Shown here piece after piece: positions 10,640-22,849 of a stretch of 64,000 nt of DNA. Origin of the DNA: Angiostrongylus vasorum (taxonomy: Eukaryota; Nematoda; Chromadorea; Rhabditida; Metastrongylidae); contig JADANN010000174.1 in the NCBI GenBank assembly GCA_018806985.1, positions 2,880,501-2,944,500 on the forward strand. The letters are read 5' to 3'. Position 1 is the stretch's first letter; each line of letters starts with the position of its first letter. A model generated the notes under the pieces. The model was not told where the DNA came from. It made no database searches and was given only the letters and a program-made list of their open reading frames with translations. The position numbers were made by a program, and so were the translations under genes.

Positions 10640-13330
10640 TCATTCTATGTTTAATTAACAAGAGAAGAACGACGATAAGCTACAAGAAGAAGATCAAAAA
10701 TGGTGAGCACGAATCTCAAGTGCCTCAATGAAAAATTACTCTATGGCTCGATTTCCTGTGGAACCTCCATGCCCTCTAAAAACATTTCCTCTAGTTCATG
10801 CAGCTACTCTCTCATAGCAACGAGGCAGCATGGCTGTATTTGAAATAACATTTTTTATCCTTCTATTTAATCATTTATTTGGTTACGCTCAGCGTAGGCA
10901 GCAAAAAATCGTACTGATTTCTCTAATTGAATTAGAAGTTAACAGACGATATCATTATTCGCCACGAAAAAGAGTCTCAGATCGAGAATAAGATGATGCC
11001 AGCTGACAATTAAAAAGTGGTTCGTAGGTTGCCTTCCTATAGAAACTACGAATCCTGAAAATGGGGGGACAGACGGTGTACTGCGAGGCAACGTCTGAGG
11101 AAAGACGAGCGGCTTGCAAGGGTGCGAACCATGGGACCCGTCTCGCGAGGCACCGCCCCAATGTCGATGAAGCACAACTGGCGCTACTCGTAGAGAAAGT
11201 GATTCTTTTGCGCCAATCATGAGAAACATGGATTTATGTGCCCGCCTAGTTCATTTTCACGCAAATGCCGAGTTATTCTATACTGAAACGTGTTACATAT
11301 ATTTTTTTAAATGATTGAAATACATTGAAATACTAATGTTCATTAATACGTAGGTGCCATGGTGTGGTGAGTATCGACGCGCAATTTATGCATAAATTTT
11401 CTAGAGTTATTTGGTTCGATTTACTGTAGTCATGATTTCTTGACGGAGGACGAGACAGGTGGCAGAATTTGTGAAGCAAACTATAATATTCAAGTAATGT
11501 TGGCCTTTCACTGCTTATGTTTATGCGGCGTATTTGCCACTTCTACTGGAACGTTTTCATTAGTAGTCTTCTTAAAGGGGGTAAAGAGTAGATGGACGCG
11601 CACAATATGGTGTCTTTTCACAAACGAATGAGCACTTGTTCTAGCGCTCATTTCACTAGTCTGGACAGTAGTGGGCTGTGGACCCACATGACAGCTACCA
11701 TATTCACGATCGTGCGACGATGTCTCGTCAAATGTCTAATCTGCTGAAATTCAATTCCATCGTAGTCGTTTTGTTTTTTAGAGTTCGTACATTTTGGCAA
11801 GTGACTGAGTTCACTTAGTTTTATACGTTGCTGGTCTGTGTTCATGATTCATGTAATCCCGAACTCACTTTCCATTTGAATGGTTGGTTAGGGTTTTCCA
11901 TAAAGTCCTGTAATACCTGTACAAGGGCGTTTCAAAGACGTCCGTCACCATAAGTTGCTCAACATTGTGTATCGGAAGGAGATTCGCCATCTTATGTTTG
12001 GGTTTCATTCAGATCTGTCAAAGCTGAACTTCCATATGGAAATGTCGAACTCTTTGGCTTCAGTTATTTCCCCATGGAAATGGACCTTCTGTTAGATTGC
12101 AGTTTGACACTCATGAACACTCCTTCACCACAACGGAGAGATAAACATTCAGGAAAATTATTAAGCCGCCAAAATCTAGAACACTCCGAGAAAGTGCATG
12201 TTCTACCTAAACATTTTCGTTTAAAAGATTTTATTTAGAAGCACCGCGTTTGAAGTGCTGATTTATTTTCACTTGGGCAAATAAGTGGTATGTGCGATTG
12301 GTATTACTTCAAAATTATTATTGACGTTTTAAAAAATTAAGCCGTAAAATAGGGTTAGTTACGCTTTGTTACAAATATTTCAAAGACTAGGCAGAAAGAC
12401 TAAAAGTTCACATCTCTGTCGGGAATTGTGGGAGCTGTCGTATTGACATGTGCATAAATGTCGAAAACAACCTCCCCATGTCTCCAAACACTTGTCATCC
12501 ACGATTTTAGGCATGTACTCTTTTTTACGAGAAAGAAGAATAAATGCTGGGATTTTTCCCGGAAAGCGATCAAAGATTTTAGCGTTGTTGTAATCATATG
12601 GTTTCTTGACGAATTGTGACATTTTCAGTTGCAAAGCACTTTGTTCACATTCATCGCTGCTGTTTTCCAGGCCTTTTCGCTAATTTGGTAAGTGTTTTTC
12701 AGTACTTAATTGTATTAAAACAAATGAATTGTCTCTATAATTGATTGTGATGGTGGATTGTTATAAGTTGTAAGTTAATTCGAGATGGCAAACGTTTGCC
12801 CGAAATCCCCAGAAGTAACGAATTTTGCACGACCAATACTGGGTCTGACAAGGTAGGCCCTATCAACAACAACACTAGAAATTGACGTTGAACTAATTAG
12901 CTGAGTACTCTTGGCTATGACGTAGTGCAACCGAGACCATAGGGGGTGTGACTGACTCAGTGTAGTTGGCTTCGATGTAATACAATCAAAAACGTAGGAC
13001 CTTGTGACGCACAACTGCGCCGTAGAGCTGGAGACTAGAAATTGGCTGCGTACCAGTTCGCCATTCACTGGATTAATAAGAGTTTTCTACATAAGAAAGG
13101 AGCCGAAATTTGTCTATGCTCTAAATGTATGATACTTCAGCAAAATAGAAGGCTTGCACATAGTCGACGAAGTGTTCTATAAAATTTTGTGAAATTCGTT
13201 CTCCTTTGGCGTTTTAATTTGACTTGAAAGTATTCGTGTAGTGCATACCTACGTTCGGACAGCTGAAATCACAGCGAAATTTCGTTTATTGACGAACATG
13301 GTCTATTAGTTGAAACTGTTCGGATTTATG
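10640..13330. other. No gene recognised
   Basis: Upstream of the calmodulin-like gene. Open frames at 10939-11229, 12380-12634 and 12775-13068 (all minus) have no family resemblance and no convincing splice partners. Promoter elements cannot be identified by eye. Confidence 0.4.
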
Positions 13331-13335
13331 CGCAC

Positions 13336-13590
13336 TGGAACACACACATGGGATCGATCCCATCATCTTAGACTCACCAAGCCTTCCATCCCTCCATGGT
13401 CGGCAAATGGGTACCAGACTTGTTTGGGAGGATAGCAGCACTAGCTCGATACATCGGCAGGCCACCGCGAGTCATTGTAAAGGCCAGATATGCATTCAGT
13501 CACCTCCAACGATGCTTAATGAAGTCGAATGCATGGCGCATCCCTTCAGGGATTGATCAACACCAAGAGCTTTATCCTTTACTCTATATG
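13336..13590 (+). repeat. SINE-A copy, head truncated
   Basis: Begins in the head (CACATGGGATCGATCCC) and keeps the core (GGTACCAGACTTGTTTGGGA) and tail. Confidence 0.75.
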
Positions 13591-14224
13591 GCACAACCCT
13601 TACGTCGCTCTATCTATCTGACTTGGTTTGTTATTGACTTGGCTTTTAGGAGAGCCGTCGTGAACTTGAAATTTAATATTTTACGTGGAACAACATCAAA
13701 GAATACGGCAATCAATATGTTTTCCCAGAAAACCACTCTCGCAATTTCGACGTAATTGTAACAGAGATTTTTTTCTAGAACATCCTGTTATCGTGCAATA
13801 ACGAAGGCGTCGGTAGTCGTTTAAATAACAGCGTAATTCGACTGTTCTTCTTCACGCTATTGGAATTCGCGGGAATTGTTCTGCTGTGCCCTCTGCTCTC
13901 GAGAATTTCGTGTTGCGGAAGCATAGCATGACGAGAAACTGCTGGGATTCTTAAAACCATGCTCTCTATAATTTACATACGTATCTGCCAAAACAATTTG
14001 TTAGACGACGGCAGTATTCCAGGTTTGTTGATTGTTGGATGGTGGGTGCACTTCTGTCCCAGCAACCAAGCCTTATCTATTTTGTGAACGCGTATGTTCA
14101 TCAAACGCTTAATTATTGGCTTTCCTCATTTTTTCTATAGGAAAACTCAGACGGTTCGTTATTCATGAAGATGAAGTCATGATTTCAGCCTTGTGCTAAA
14201 CAGAGTATAAGAAAATGAATTAAA
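13591..14224. other. No gene seen
   Basis: No coding exon or known repeat recognised. Confidence 0.4.
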
Positions 14225-14412
14225 CTAGTAATGAAAGCTTTCTGCGTTGATGAATCCACGAAGGATGCGCCGTGCATTCGACTTCAGTAAGCATCGTTAG
14301 AGGTGATTCAATGCGTATCTGGCCTATATATTCATTCTTGTTCAGCAATCGCGAGGTTGTTAAACAGTATACATTTGCTTCCATAGAAAAAACACAATAC
14401 AATACAACAGTA

Positions 14413-14447
14413 GCTGACGTTTCGGCGGTATCGTCTTCTTCGGAGCC
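14413..14447 (-). ncRNA. Hammerhead-ribozyme-like motif (one core change)
   Basis: Minus strand: GGCT, CCGAAGA (consensus CTGANGA), stem II, GAAACGTC, AGC. Confidence 0.5.
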
Positions 14448-14725
14448 TGGAGGGATATGCTGGTATACAATTTACTGGGCCAAATGCTTCAATAACACTT
14501 ACAAAAAGGCCAAAAAGCAATTTCTGATGTGGGATGGTGCAGTCCTCAACCTTATGCGACTATAATCAGCTGTTCTAATCTTCCTCATTGGAGAGCACGT
14601 AAAAAAGCCGTGGGTTTTTTTCGAGAAGCTGTTGACTGTGTAATTACCATAGAGTTTTTCGTCTTTTTTTGTAAGTGTTATTGAAGCGTTAGGCCTAGTA
14701 AATTGTATGTCAGTATACCCTTCCA

Positions 14726-14760
14726 GGCTCTGAATAAGGCGATACTGCCGAGACGTCAGC
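14726..14760 (+). ncRNA. Hammerhead-ribozyme-like motif (decayed)
   Basis: GGCT, CTGAATA, AGGCGATACTGCC, GAGACGTC, AGC: two core substitutions (G8 and one A of GAAA). Confidence 0.4.
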
Positions 14761-15284
14761 TACTGTTGTATTGTATTGTGTTTTTCTATGGAAGTAAATG
14801 TATGCTGTTTAACAACCTCGCGATTGCTGAACAAGAAAACGACGCATTCATATTCCAATGCCGAGGTTAATAGAAAGTCTATCTTGGGAACTATATATTC
14901 ATTTCCGGTGGCCTACTGATGTATTACGTTAGTGCTGCTATCTTCGAATACAAGCTTGTTACCAATATGCGGACCCCAAATCGATGCAGAGTGAGCTCCC
15001 GACACGCGTGGTCGAGCAAGCGACCACCTGTTTGTTTCAGCGCACCGCTGACCACTGCGCTACACGACCCCAAAATAGTGACATATTTCAAGAAGGTGAT
15101 TATCTTTCCATTAAGCTAGAATTCACAAACTATTCTTAATACTGTGCACTATTTAGGGACAGTGGTCAACATCCTGGCAATCTAAGTAGTAACTAAGTTT
15201 TGATGTTTTTTAAACATCGGGTTATTCGAGTCCTTCATAAATCCCGAAGTGTAACTAAGTATTCACTGAAGTGTAATTACATAT

Positions 15285-15325
15285 ACATATATATGTATGT
15301 ATATATATATATATATATATATATT
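15285..15325. repeat. (TA)n microsatellite
   Basis: TA run with a central GTATGTATA interruption. Confidence 0.9.
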
Positions 15326-15624
15326 CATCGGAAATTAGTCAACATAGTCTTTCCTTCATTGCTGTTGAAGACAAAATTTAAAGTGCAGTAGGTTTTGGCT
15401 TCGTGTGAAAGGTGAGACTTATCTCTAAATAGTTCATTGAGAAGATTGAAAGGTTCGGAAATTTTAAATTTGTTCTCAGAAGGACTACGGACGACCGTTA
15501 ATTGAGGTGGCTTTTAGTGAAAGTAGTTTCCTTAAGTTTTTGAATTGTAAATTTAAAATAAAGCTAATGGCAATTGACTGGATTTTGGTACATGGTTTTA
15601 TGAAAGATGAAAAAAGATAGAACT

Positions 15625-15885
15625 CCAACCGTTGGTCAATCACCATGCATTTGTTTCTCATTAAGCATCATTAGAGGTGATTGAAAGCATATCTAAATTA
15701 GTACGCAGACTTACAATGACCTACCGATGTATTACGTCACTGCTGTTGTCCTCGTAGACAAGTTTGGTACTAATTTTCCGACTATGGAGGGATGGAAAGT
15801 TTGGTGAGGCCAGATTGCGGGATCCAACCAACGACCACATGTTTATCGCAGAGCACCACTAAGCATTGCTCTGTACAGGCCGCAG
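15625..15885 (-). repeat. SINE-A copy, diverged
   Basis: Family tail (AAGCATCATTAGAGGTGATT) and core at the left, degenerate head at the right. Confidence 0.6.
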
Positions 15886-16714
15886 TGTTTAACCGTAAAT
15901 TTCCTATTTCGTACATTTTTCCTTGACAAAAAGCTTTTTAGAAGGAAGTGCTGAAAATGCTATCAAATGCTTAACAGCTAAAACACTTGACTTTTTCCTC
16001 AGCTTCTTATCACCATGTTGGTAGAGTTTGTCTGAATAGCTCTGATAACGACGATTTCGGCAGCATCCTAATTTAATTCAACACGTTTGCGTTGATTGCA
16101 AAGCGCGCGAAAATAGTTTGGCCTTTCAAATTTATGCAAACATGTCATAGCTCATAATGAACTTTATTGGTCTAAATAAAATTCAATAGAATCTGCACAT
16201 CTTTACCAAGCAGTCTCCTTGTGCTATCGTGTTTTTCCTTAGCTCACATGTCGTTTTTTTTCCTGTTTTCGTCTTTGGCTCATATCACGAACGCATTACA
16301 AAATGACGAGATGAGAACACTACATTGTCTACATGTGGCGGCAGTTTTCGCGCTCATGTTAGACGTTTTTCTTAAAATCGTTTTTTCTTTTTTTAGAAAT
16401 TTTGAAACAAGGATGGCACTCATAGAATCCCTCTACTCTTAGAGCGCTCGATAAACTAGCATGTTCCCCAATCTATTAATAGTATTGGAAGGTTGCATGT
16501 CTTGTTGAGGAGAGCAGATTCCCCTTATTTTATCTGTGCTCTCGTTATTTATCGAATAACTCGAGCAGGAGCCGAGAAGATTTCCATTTCTTGCTGTCAC
16601 ATGATTAAACTGATCGATAGGCACAGATTGTTCACGAAAGTCAAACGTTTTCTGTGAAGCCCATTATTTTTTACTCTTACTGGCGGGAAACTAGGCATAG
16701 CTGACTCAGCAGGC
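15886..16714. other. No gene seen
   Basis: AT-rich DNA without recognised exons or repeats. Confidence 0.4.
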
Positions 16715-16870
16715 TCATCCATGACATTGATTTACTCTTAGCTAGGATTATGGGTGGGAATGTCGGATTTTTTCCCAACTTGGGGAACCCTTCTGAAGGA
16801 ATGTATCCAACATTGTACATCACAGTTCTACAAGCAGGACCAACCCAACAAATAGGCGGTGAACTATTTG
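16715..16870 (+). repeat. Repeat C, 3' half
   Basis: Keeps TTTACTCTTAGCTAGG through TACATCACAGTTC and the GGCGGTGAACTATTTG end. Confidence 0.6.
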
Positions 16871-17334
16871 AGCGATTTCATCGTATTTGCGGAGAATTAC
16901 ACGGAATGCCTTCATAATATTATTGTTTCAAATGATTACCGTACAATTTCCATTCTTCTAAGATTATGAGAGAAACCGCTGCATTTCTTCCAGGTCATCG
17001 GACATGCTTTTTAACCATATACAGCATTTATAATAGTGCCATTCATAGATATTGATAGCTGATAACTTTGGGCAAAGTTCTGCTGTGATCACTTAGCATC
17101 TAAGGTTGTTGTGACAAATTTGATCTATAGAGACTAACGCTCACATTTTTTTGTTTGCCATTGAGTGAAATATCAAATAAAGTACGTTGTCAATGGACTG
17201 ACCATCGCTATGATTCATTTCTACCCACGTGTTTTTTTTTACTAATGTGTACCCATAGTAAGCCGCCACATTATAGTAAATCGAAGGTTTTGCCTAACCG
17301 ATGTCGCTGTCGTTGTAAATTTCTACAAGGAAAA

Positions 17335-17545
17335 TTCTATGCAGCTGAGAGACAGGCGAAAGGGAGGACTCGCATGCTGTGGTGGTGAACGCGTTACTCC
17401 CCGGAAAGGAGAAGAACGCGTTCCTTCCCTACCGCAGACACCTGCGGTCCGGAGTTTTGCAAATATCTCAGTTACATTGAAGTTGTAGTTATATTTCTCA
17501 TTGTACCCTGCCATTAAAAAGAGTATGCAGTAAATAAAACGGCTA
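17335..17545 (+). repeat. SINE-D copy
   Basis: GAGAGACAGGCGAAAG, GCTGTGGTGGTGAACGCG, GGAGTTTTGCAAATATCTCA and the CCCTGCCATTAAAAAGAGTA tail. Confidence 0.75.
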
Positions 17546-17599
17546 ACATTGGTCTCTGCAATTAATTCACACCATCACGTCCGCGCGAAATTCCATTTC

Positions 17600-19322
17600 T
17601 CGCAGCAAGGAGAGCAAGCCGCTAATTTCAAAAAGCGGAATTCCAAAACCACAATAATCTAGGATTTATTCAGTTCCTTGGTCAGTTTAAGGTGTCGTTC
17701 TTGATAACATTGACGACGCAACTGGCTCATTCATCATCTTCATGTTAGCGCTTTGCAAGCTGAGAGTTCGAAAGCCACCAAGAGACCTCACCTCTTTAAC
17801 AATTCGTCTGACACGCCAATGTGGAATCCTACGAACTACAGGCAAACGCCCACTCGCTTCCAAATTTGCAAAACACTGTAGTAAGGCGATAAAAGACCTT
17901 AAAAGGAGAAGAGCAGCGGTAATGGTCGAAATTGCAGAGGCTGCGAAAAGCATTTCCAAAACTCACCGAAACCTCGCCAATTCCTAGACCAAGATGGTTT
18001 CACTCCAAGGCGCAGACGGTACACTTACACCTTCCAAACAGACAGTAGAGAAAATCATTCGCCATAACTGTCAGATCTCTTAAATAGGCACCTCCTTCTG
18101 CCCTCATATGAAATAAAAGATGATAGATATGTCCTCCTACCAGTTCTTCCTTTTCAAAAGCCGACATGGTATTTCGTCGGTGAAGAATCGAACAATACCT
18201 GGTCCGGAAAGAATAAGGCCTGAACGCCAAATGAACTTTTCTCCACTCCTCATCAACACATTGACTCTGTTGGTCTCACGTTGTATATCAAAAATTCATG
18301 GTTCTTATTTAATAGAGGACTAGCAAGATTGTGTTATATTTCAACAAGTGTGACCTCCACGATATCGATAACAATCGTCCAATCCACTTGCTGTCTGTTG
18401 TCTGCTGACTTTTTGCTCTGTTCACTCGAGTCATCTTTAACGCGATTGGCAGAATATGTGCAATGGACTTTTTTCACGTAGTAACAAGACTCACTGAAGT
18501 ATCGCGAGAGTACAAGTGGCCGCCGCTTTGTCTCACTTTCATCGATTTAAAGAAAGCCTTCGACTCCGTTAAGACAGAAGCATCATGGAAGCTCTGAACA
18601 TCGAAGCCACCCTTACTCATTATATAAAGGCTGTTCGTGTATTATATAAAAATTTTATAACCAAAGTATCACCATTCTACAACGGTCTGTTGTAATCTCG
18701 CGACATTTCAGCGAGCCTTTTTATCGTGTGGATGAAGACCTATTGTACTAAATCCTTCAAAATAGATTTAAAAAAGAGGGTTCAGGCAGTGACATAGTGG
18801 AAATTGATGAATCGGTCGAATCGAGTCTCCGAATGCTTCAGCTACGTTTATCTAGGTCAGGAAGTCAACATAATGACCGGCTTCGCTCCAGTCTGAGCAG
18901 GTGGAAGCAAGCGGTGTAGGATCTATCAAAGATGTAGTGAGGAGATCAAACAACACCCGACTTTGTGCCCAACTTTTCGATTCAATGATTTTCGCCGCCT
19001 TAACGGATGCGTCAAAAACCCGGTTGCTACGTACGCTGGATGAAAGATCAGTCAGTGTTATCAAACGCGCAGTCGAGATTATTGTGACTGGAGTATCCCG
19101 CATGACACATGTGGGAGATGGAAGGCGATTTTCCGAACTACATCTTGGCATGCCTTGGCTTCGATCGCCATCTTTACTGGTAGTGCGAACTCTACAGAAT
19201 TTCCATTCGTTCTTGCGCTCAATTGTAAAATCACCATTCGATGCCTGCCACAGTGCTCTCCGCCAATCGAAATGGGCACACCTTATCCCGGCTGTCTGTA
19301 AGATTGCAAAAAGATTTGACTC
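17600..19322 (+). mobile_element. RTE-type LINE remnant, internally deleted and frameshifted
   Basis: Scattered matches in order to the RT protein of nematode RTE elements: REQAANFKKRN (~17595), LRRTAAVMVEIAEAAKS-type helix (17880-17960, read as RRRAAVMVEIAEAAKSIS), VKNRTIPGPERIRPE (18175-18222), LCLTFIDLKKAFDSV with the catalytic Asp of motif A (18520-18570), SYVYLGQEVN (18840) and then a long C-terminal open frame 18901-19347 (IKDVVRRSNNTRLCAQLF, ERSVSVIKRAVEIIVTGVSR). The motif C (FADD) region is missing between about 18650 and 18840. Non-functional. Confidence 0.8.
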
Positions 19323-19490
19323 GACCAGCATTCTGCGACATTCATAAAGAAGGCGAAATCCTCAACCAGCGGTTGAAATCACACGCGAAATGTTCGAAGA
19401 CCGCTGTGGATGTTGGATACGAGGAAACGAACAAGTGCACGATGTGCTGGGATCCCCACAGTAAATGTGATGAACGGTCATGTGATGTGA
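19323..19490 (+). repeat. SINE-B 3' part
   Basis: CCAGCATTCTGCGACATTCA, AAATCCTCAACCAGC, GTGCTGGGATCCCCACAGTA: the family's 3' half, directly abutting the RTE remnant. Confidence 0.7.
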
Positions 19491-19607
19491 AATAAAATAA
19501 CCGAAAAGACCGACTTTCTATAAATGTCGGTATAGATAGTCGACATATTTACATATGTGTTCTTATGAACTGATCTTGTTGAGCCGATGCGAGCTTGGTA
19601 TTAGGTG

Positions 19608-19627
19608 TCATTGTTGTTGCTGTTGTT

Positions 19628-19658
<31 letters not shown>

Positions 19659-19702
19659 CTGTTGTTGTTGTTGTCGCTGTTGTTGTTGTTGTCGTTCTTG
19701 GT
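19608..19702 (+). repeat. (GTT)n trinucleotide microsatellite
   Basis: About 30 GTT/GCT/GTC units. Homopolymeric open frames across it are artefacts of the repeat. Confidence 0.95.
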
Positions 19703-19941
19703 ATTCGTTGGCTGACTTTCGGCGATTTTGCTTTCCTCAAAGCCGTGATATTGCGAGTGGAAGTTGGAGTCCCACTTCAGAATGTCCATTTTCTATTATA
19801 TTATCAAGTTTATTCTGCTCAAATCTCAGCGTCGCTGTGGTTGTGTTTTCTGTTTTAGTTTAGCCGTCTTGGTGCACTCTTCGTCAGTCTTGCTTTTGCA
19901 ATGTCTATTTTTGGCTCATATTAAAGTTAATTATTGTGATC

Positions 19942-20307
19942 TTATAAAAACGGCGAAGATTTCAACTCGAAGTAGTAGGATATCGTATTGCTTCTGTTCT
20001 TTTGGTCCAACAGGGAGGTTCCTGAAACCAATGGTCCATTTACACTTTCCTTAAATACGCTTTGTTGCCGTTTATTCGAAATATTTACGTCCGCAAGGTA
20101 ATAATTTAGAGATTTTTCAGTTATAGACAGGAACGGCATTGCGAACACTTTGAATATACCATTTTCATGCACTTTGTTCTTAAGTTCGACATATTCGGTT
20201 AGGCTGAATTCGACGAGACTTCCACTGTGAATGAAAAGAAGCCAGATTCTGAGGTGACCTATTAGGGGGATGTATTGGTGATATCTGCTGTTACTTGATG
20301 TAAACAT
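19942..20307 (-). CDS. Unidentified open frame, 121 codons
   Basis: An uninterrupted minus-strand frame with protein-like composition (VEFSLTEYVELKNKVHENG, SLNYYLADVNISNKRQQ, NRSNTISYYFELKSSPFL, stop). A TTCATTCACAG acceptor-like site lies within it, so the true exon may begin near 20223. I do not recognise a family. It could be an exon, a pseudogene or chance. Confidence 0.25.
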   Translation of the reverse strand: MFTSSNSRYHQYIPLIGHLRIWLLFIHSGSLVEFSLTEYVELKNKVHENGIFKVFAMPFLSITEKSLNYYLADVNISNKRQQSVFKESVNGPLVSGTSLLDQKNRSNTISYYFELKSSPFL

Positions 20308-21077
20308 GATTTTAATAATTTAAGTGACCAATTCCTAGTTTGGCTCACTTCTTATAATGAATTCTCTAAGGCATAAGGTTTTGAATAGTGGCTTCATATT
20401 TAAACAAAGACTCACATTCGAAGTTTCTATTGCTTCTACTCCTTACTGACACCGTCCGCTACAGGAACGCTAATCATTTTGCGGTCGATTGTCGTCGATA
20501 TTTCAGGTTTGTGCTCTCGTATGTACCAGGCGGTGAGCGAGGGCTTCGTTTTATGTCCAGCTTATGTGCTGGATTTCTTAGAAAATCTCCGACTACGGTA
20601 CTTCCGATCTAAAGCCCCCAGTTGCTCATGAGCATCTGTGAATCTAAGAGACGGCGGCACAGTCGGCTTATTAACACATCCCAGTTATATATTTTAACTT
20701 ATAAAATTTGTATTATTTGTATTATTTCTCGTTGAATTTGTTGGATTGATTTTTTAGCCATCTGCTGTATAGATTTGATTATACTTTGATTTGACCACTG
20801 CAACGATGACTACAGCTTTTCATCTGTCGACCATATCGAGTAGAAAACACTGCTTTCTGAATTGTTTTTTACTCGCAAGATTTGTATCTTTCAAACATAT
20901 CATTGATTTCGATGTAATTTATGAAGTTTGCCTACTCACTGATAGCCTGCTTGGTGTTGTAATCTGGTTCTGGATTGTGATGAAAACATGGGTCCTTCCC
21001 TTGCATAAACGTTTTATATTGCCTCCTTTTTTCTCGGGAAGGGTCACAGCCAAAAATAAAAGAAAACACGTAGGAAT
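20308..21077. other. No gene recognised
   Basis: Open frames 20388-20612 and 20791-21180 (plus) have no family resemblance; the second runs into the PLE repeat at 21078. Confidence 0.4.
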
Positions 21078-21182
21078 TCCCAAGACCGACTTTCTGTTAA
21101 CCTCGGCATTGATTGATAATTCGGTGTTTACCTTCAATAAGCAGACACGAGGTTGTTATTATAAATTTATTAGGATATAATA

Positions 21183-21219
21183 GCTGACGCTTTCGGCGGT
21201 TTCGCTTTCTTCAGAGCCT
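21183..21219 (-). ncRNA. Hammerhead-ribozyme-like motif with insertion
   Basis: Minus strand: GGCT, CTGAAGA, AAGCGAAACCGCC, then GAAAGCGTC (one extra base against GAAACGTC), AGC. Confidence 0.5.
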
Positions 21220-21445
21220 GGAAAGGTCAAGTTGAGATGGGATCTACTCAGTCAAACACTTTCATAATACTAGCAGATAAAAAATAACAAATAAATCAAC
21301 TAACTGAAATACTTATAACAAATAAACGGTAGGTGTTTAAATGAAGCTGTTTCTTATGCGAATACAAATTTATTTGTTATTTTTTATCTGCTGGGGTTAT
21401 GAAAGTGTTTGGCTGAGTAGATCGCATCTCAATTTCACCTTTCCA

Positions 21446-21480
21446 GGCTCTGAAGAAGGCGGAACCGCCGAAACGTCAGC
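21446..21480 (+). ncRNA. Hammerhead-ribozyme-like motif, consensus copy
   Basis: GGCT, CTGAAGA, A, stem GGCG-GAAC-CGCC with four perfect pairs, GAAACGTC, AGC. All core bases and stem II are intact. Helix III is reduced to ACGT, which is self-complementary and suits dimeric action. Confidence 0.7.
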
Positions 21481-21539
21481 TGTTGTATCCTAATAAATCG
21501 GTAATAACAACCTCGTGTCTGCTTATTGAAGGAAAACAT

Positions 21540-22569
21540 CGAATTAAAAAAGTTTTATTCTGTACTAAGGTTAGTTCTCTACGCTCTCCATAGAGAAATG
21601 AGAAGGTTGTAGACAGCACTGGTTAGTTCTGCACAAATTTTCGTTGGAAAGAGACCAAGACTGTCCACTTTCCAAGCATATGCCCACGGGCGAATGTGAC
21701 ATGTGGAGTATTGAAGCGGCGTGAACATGGGCCTCATGGGAGTGCACGTTGCACGGAGTGTCCGCGAAATATGCCAGTGGTACTATATGGCCATATCGTG
21801 TTACCTTTTCTTTGCAGAAATACGATTTGGGGGTTTAAGCGATTGGAATAAATCATATAAAATTCATTTACTAAGATGGTCTTAGGAAATCACATCAAAC
21901 GTTCCCCATATCTCGGATGATTTGAATCATTCGCTTCATCTATTTTCCTAATTTTTTTTCCACCGTATACCATGGAATGGCAAAAAAGCATGTGGTATAT
22001 ATTGGATGTTTAATGAATAAATTGACGAAGCGGGTGGATTACTTTTGCCCGCATGAGAGAGCACCTAGAAAGGGAGCTTCAAATGCTACAAAGTACAACT
22101 CTAGGTTGGCATAGAAAAACAAAGATAAAACGGTGATGACTTTGGAGCAGCAAATCCGATACTCGCGCATGAATCAAAAGCATCCACGTGCAAGACCTTC
22201 GAGATGTTTTCGATAAATTTCAAAAAGCCTAAAAATCAAGGATTCCAGTGCTCGGCGCTGACTTGTCGCCTTAGATTATTTTGATTATTTTCTGCACGGC
22301 ATAAGTTTCATTTTCATCATTTTATGTGGTGAACATGCGAGTGGTCACACTCTTCAGGAAACGGGAAACGTTTTTTTTAGCAAACTGGAGCTGATTTATA
22401 AATTCGATCTTTATTGAGACAAGTAGTAGGATGGAAAACGACTGCATAACGACAGTTATAGGCTCCGAAACAATAGCCACCGAACATCAGGACACAGGGA
22501 GAAATCCCACGTAATCCCCCTCAAAGAAGGTCCTTAGAATGATAAGTTGATAACGAATAAAAAAAAGAC
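21540..22569. other. No gene recognised
   Basis: No exon with splice context and no listed repeat. Confidence 0.4.
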
Positions 22570-22842
22570 AGAGATCTCAATGTCGGTCAATCCCCTGAGG
22601 AATACGCCATGCATTCGACTTCATTAAACATCGTTTGGAAGTGATTAAGTGAATATCAAGCCTTTACAATGACTCCCCGGTGGCCTGCAGATCTATCGAG
22701 CCAGTGCTGCTATCCTCACTGACAAGTCTCGTACCAATTTGCTGAGCGCAGAGGTATGGAAGGTTTGGTGGGCCATGGGCGCGGATATCGACTCCACGTG
22801 TGTGTTGCAGGGCACCTCCGACCACTGCGCCACACGCGCCCT
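22570..22842 (-). repeat. SINE-A copy
   Basis: Minus strand: GGCGCGTGTGGCGCAGTGGT head, GGTACGAGACTTGTCAG core, ATTAAACATCG tail equivalent at the left end. Confidence 0.8.
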
Positions 22843-22849
22843 TGATTAC

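Larger units (their letters stand above)
14337..14890 (+). mobile_element. Non-autonomous foldback PLE derivative, 554 bp
   Basis: The left arm (14337 to about 14500) is the reverse complement of the right arm (about 14660-14836), so the transcript would fold into a long hairpin. A 55-base tail (14836-14890, ending TTAATAGAAAGTC...TTGGGAA) extends beyond the right arm. There is no RT or endonuclease. A 13-bp target-site duplication at 14324-14336 and 14891-14903 defines the exact ends. Confidence 0.85.
14225..15072 (-). repeat. SINE-A copy split by a PLE insertion
   Basis: The tail half (14225-14336) and the head half (14891-15072) together make one SINE-A copy. They are separated by the element at 14337-14890, with CTATATATTCATT present at both edges. 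Confidence 0.8.
21078..21530 (-). mobile_element. Foldback PLE derivative, long perfect-type hairpin
   Basis: The tail (CCCAAGACCGACTTTCTG) is at the left. The left arm (about 21130-21300) is the inverse of the right arm (about 21365-21530), e.g. TTCAATAAGCAGACACGAGG against CCTCGTGTCTGCTTATTGAA, around a loop of about 60 bases. No coding sequence. Flanks GAAAACACG and GAAAACATCG may be a decayed target-site duplication. Confidence 0.8.

Noticed and set aside
19549..19863. Open frames coding for runs of Cys, Val, Asn or Thr
   Set aside because: They are all readings of the GTT microsatellite in different phases.
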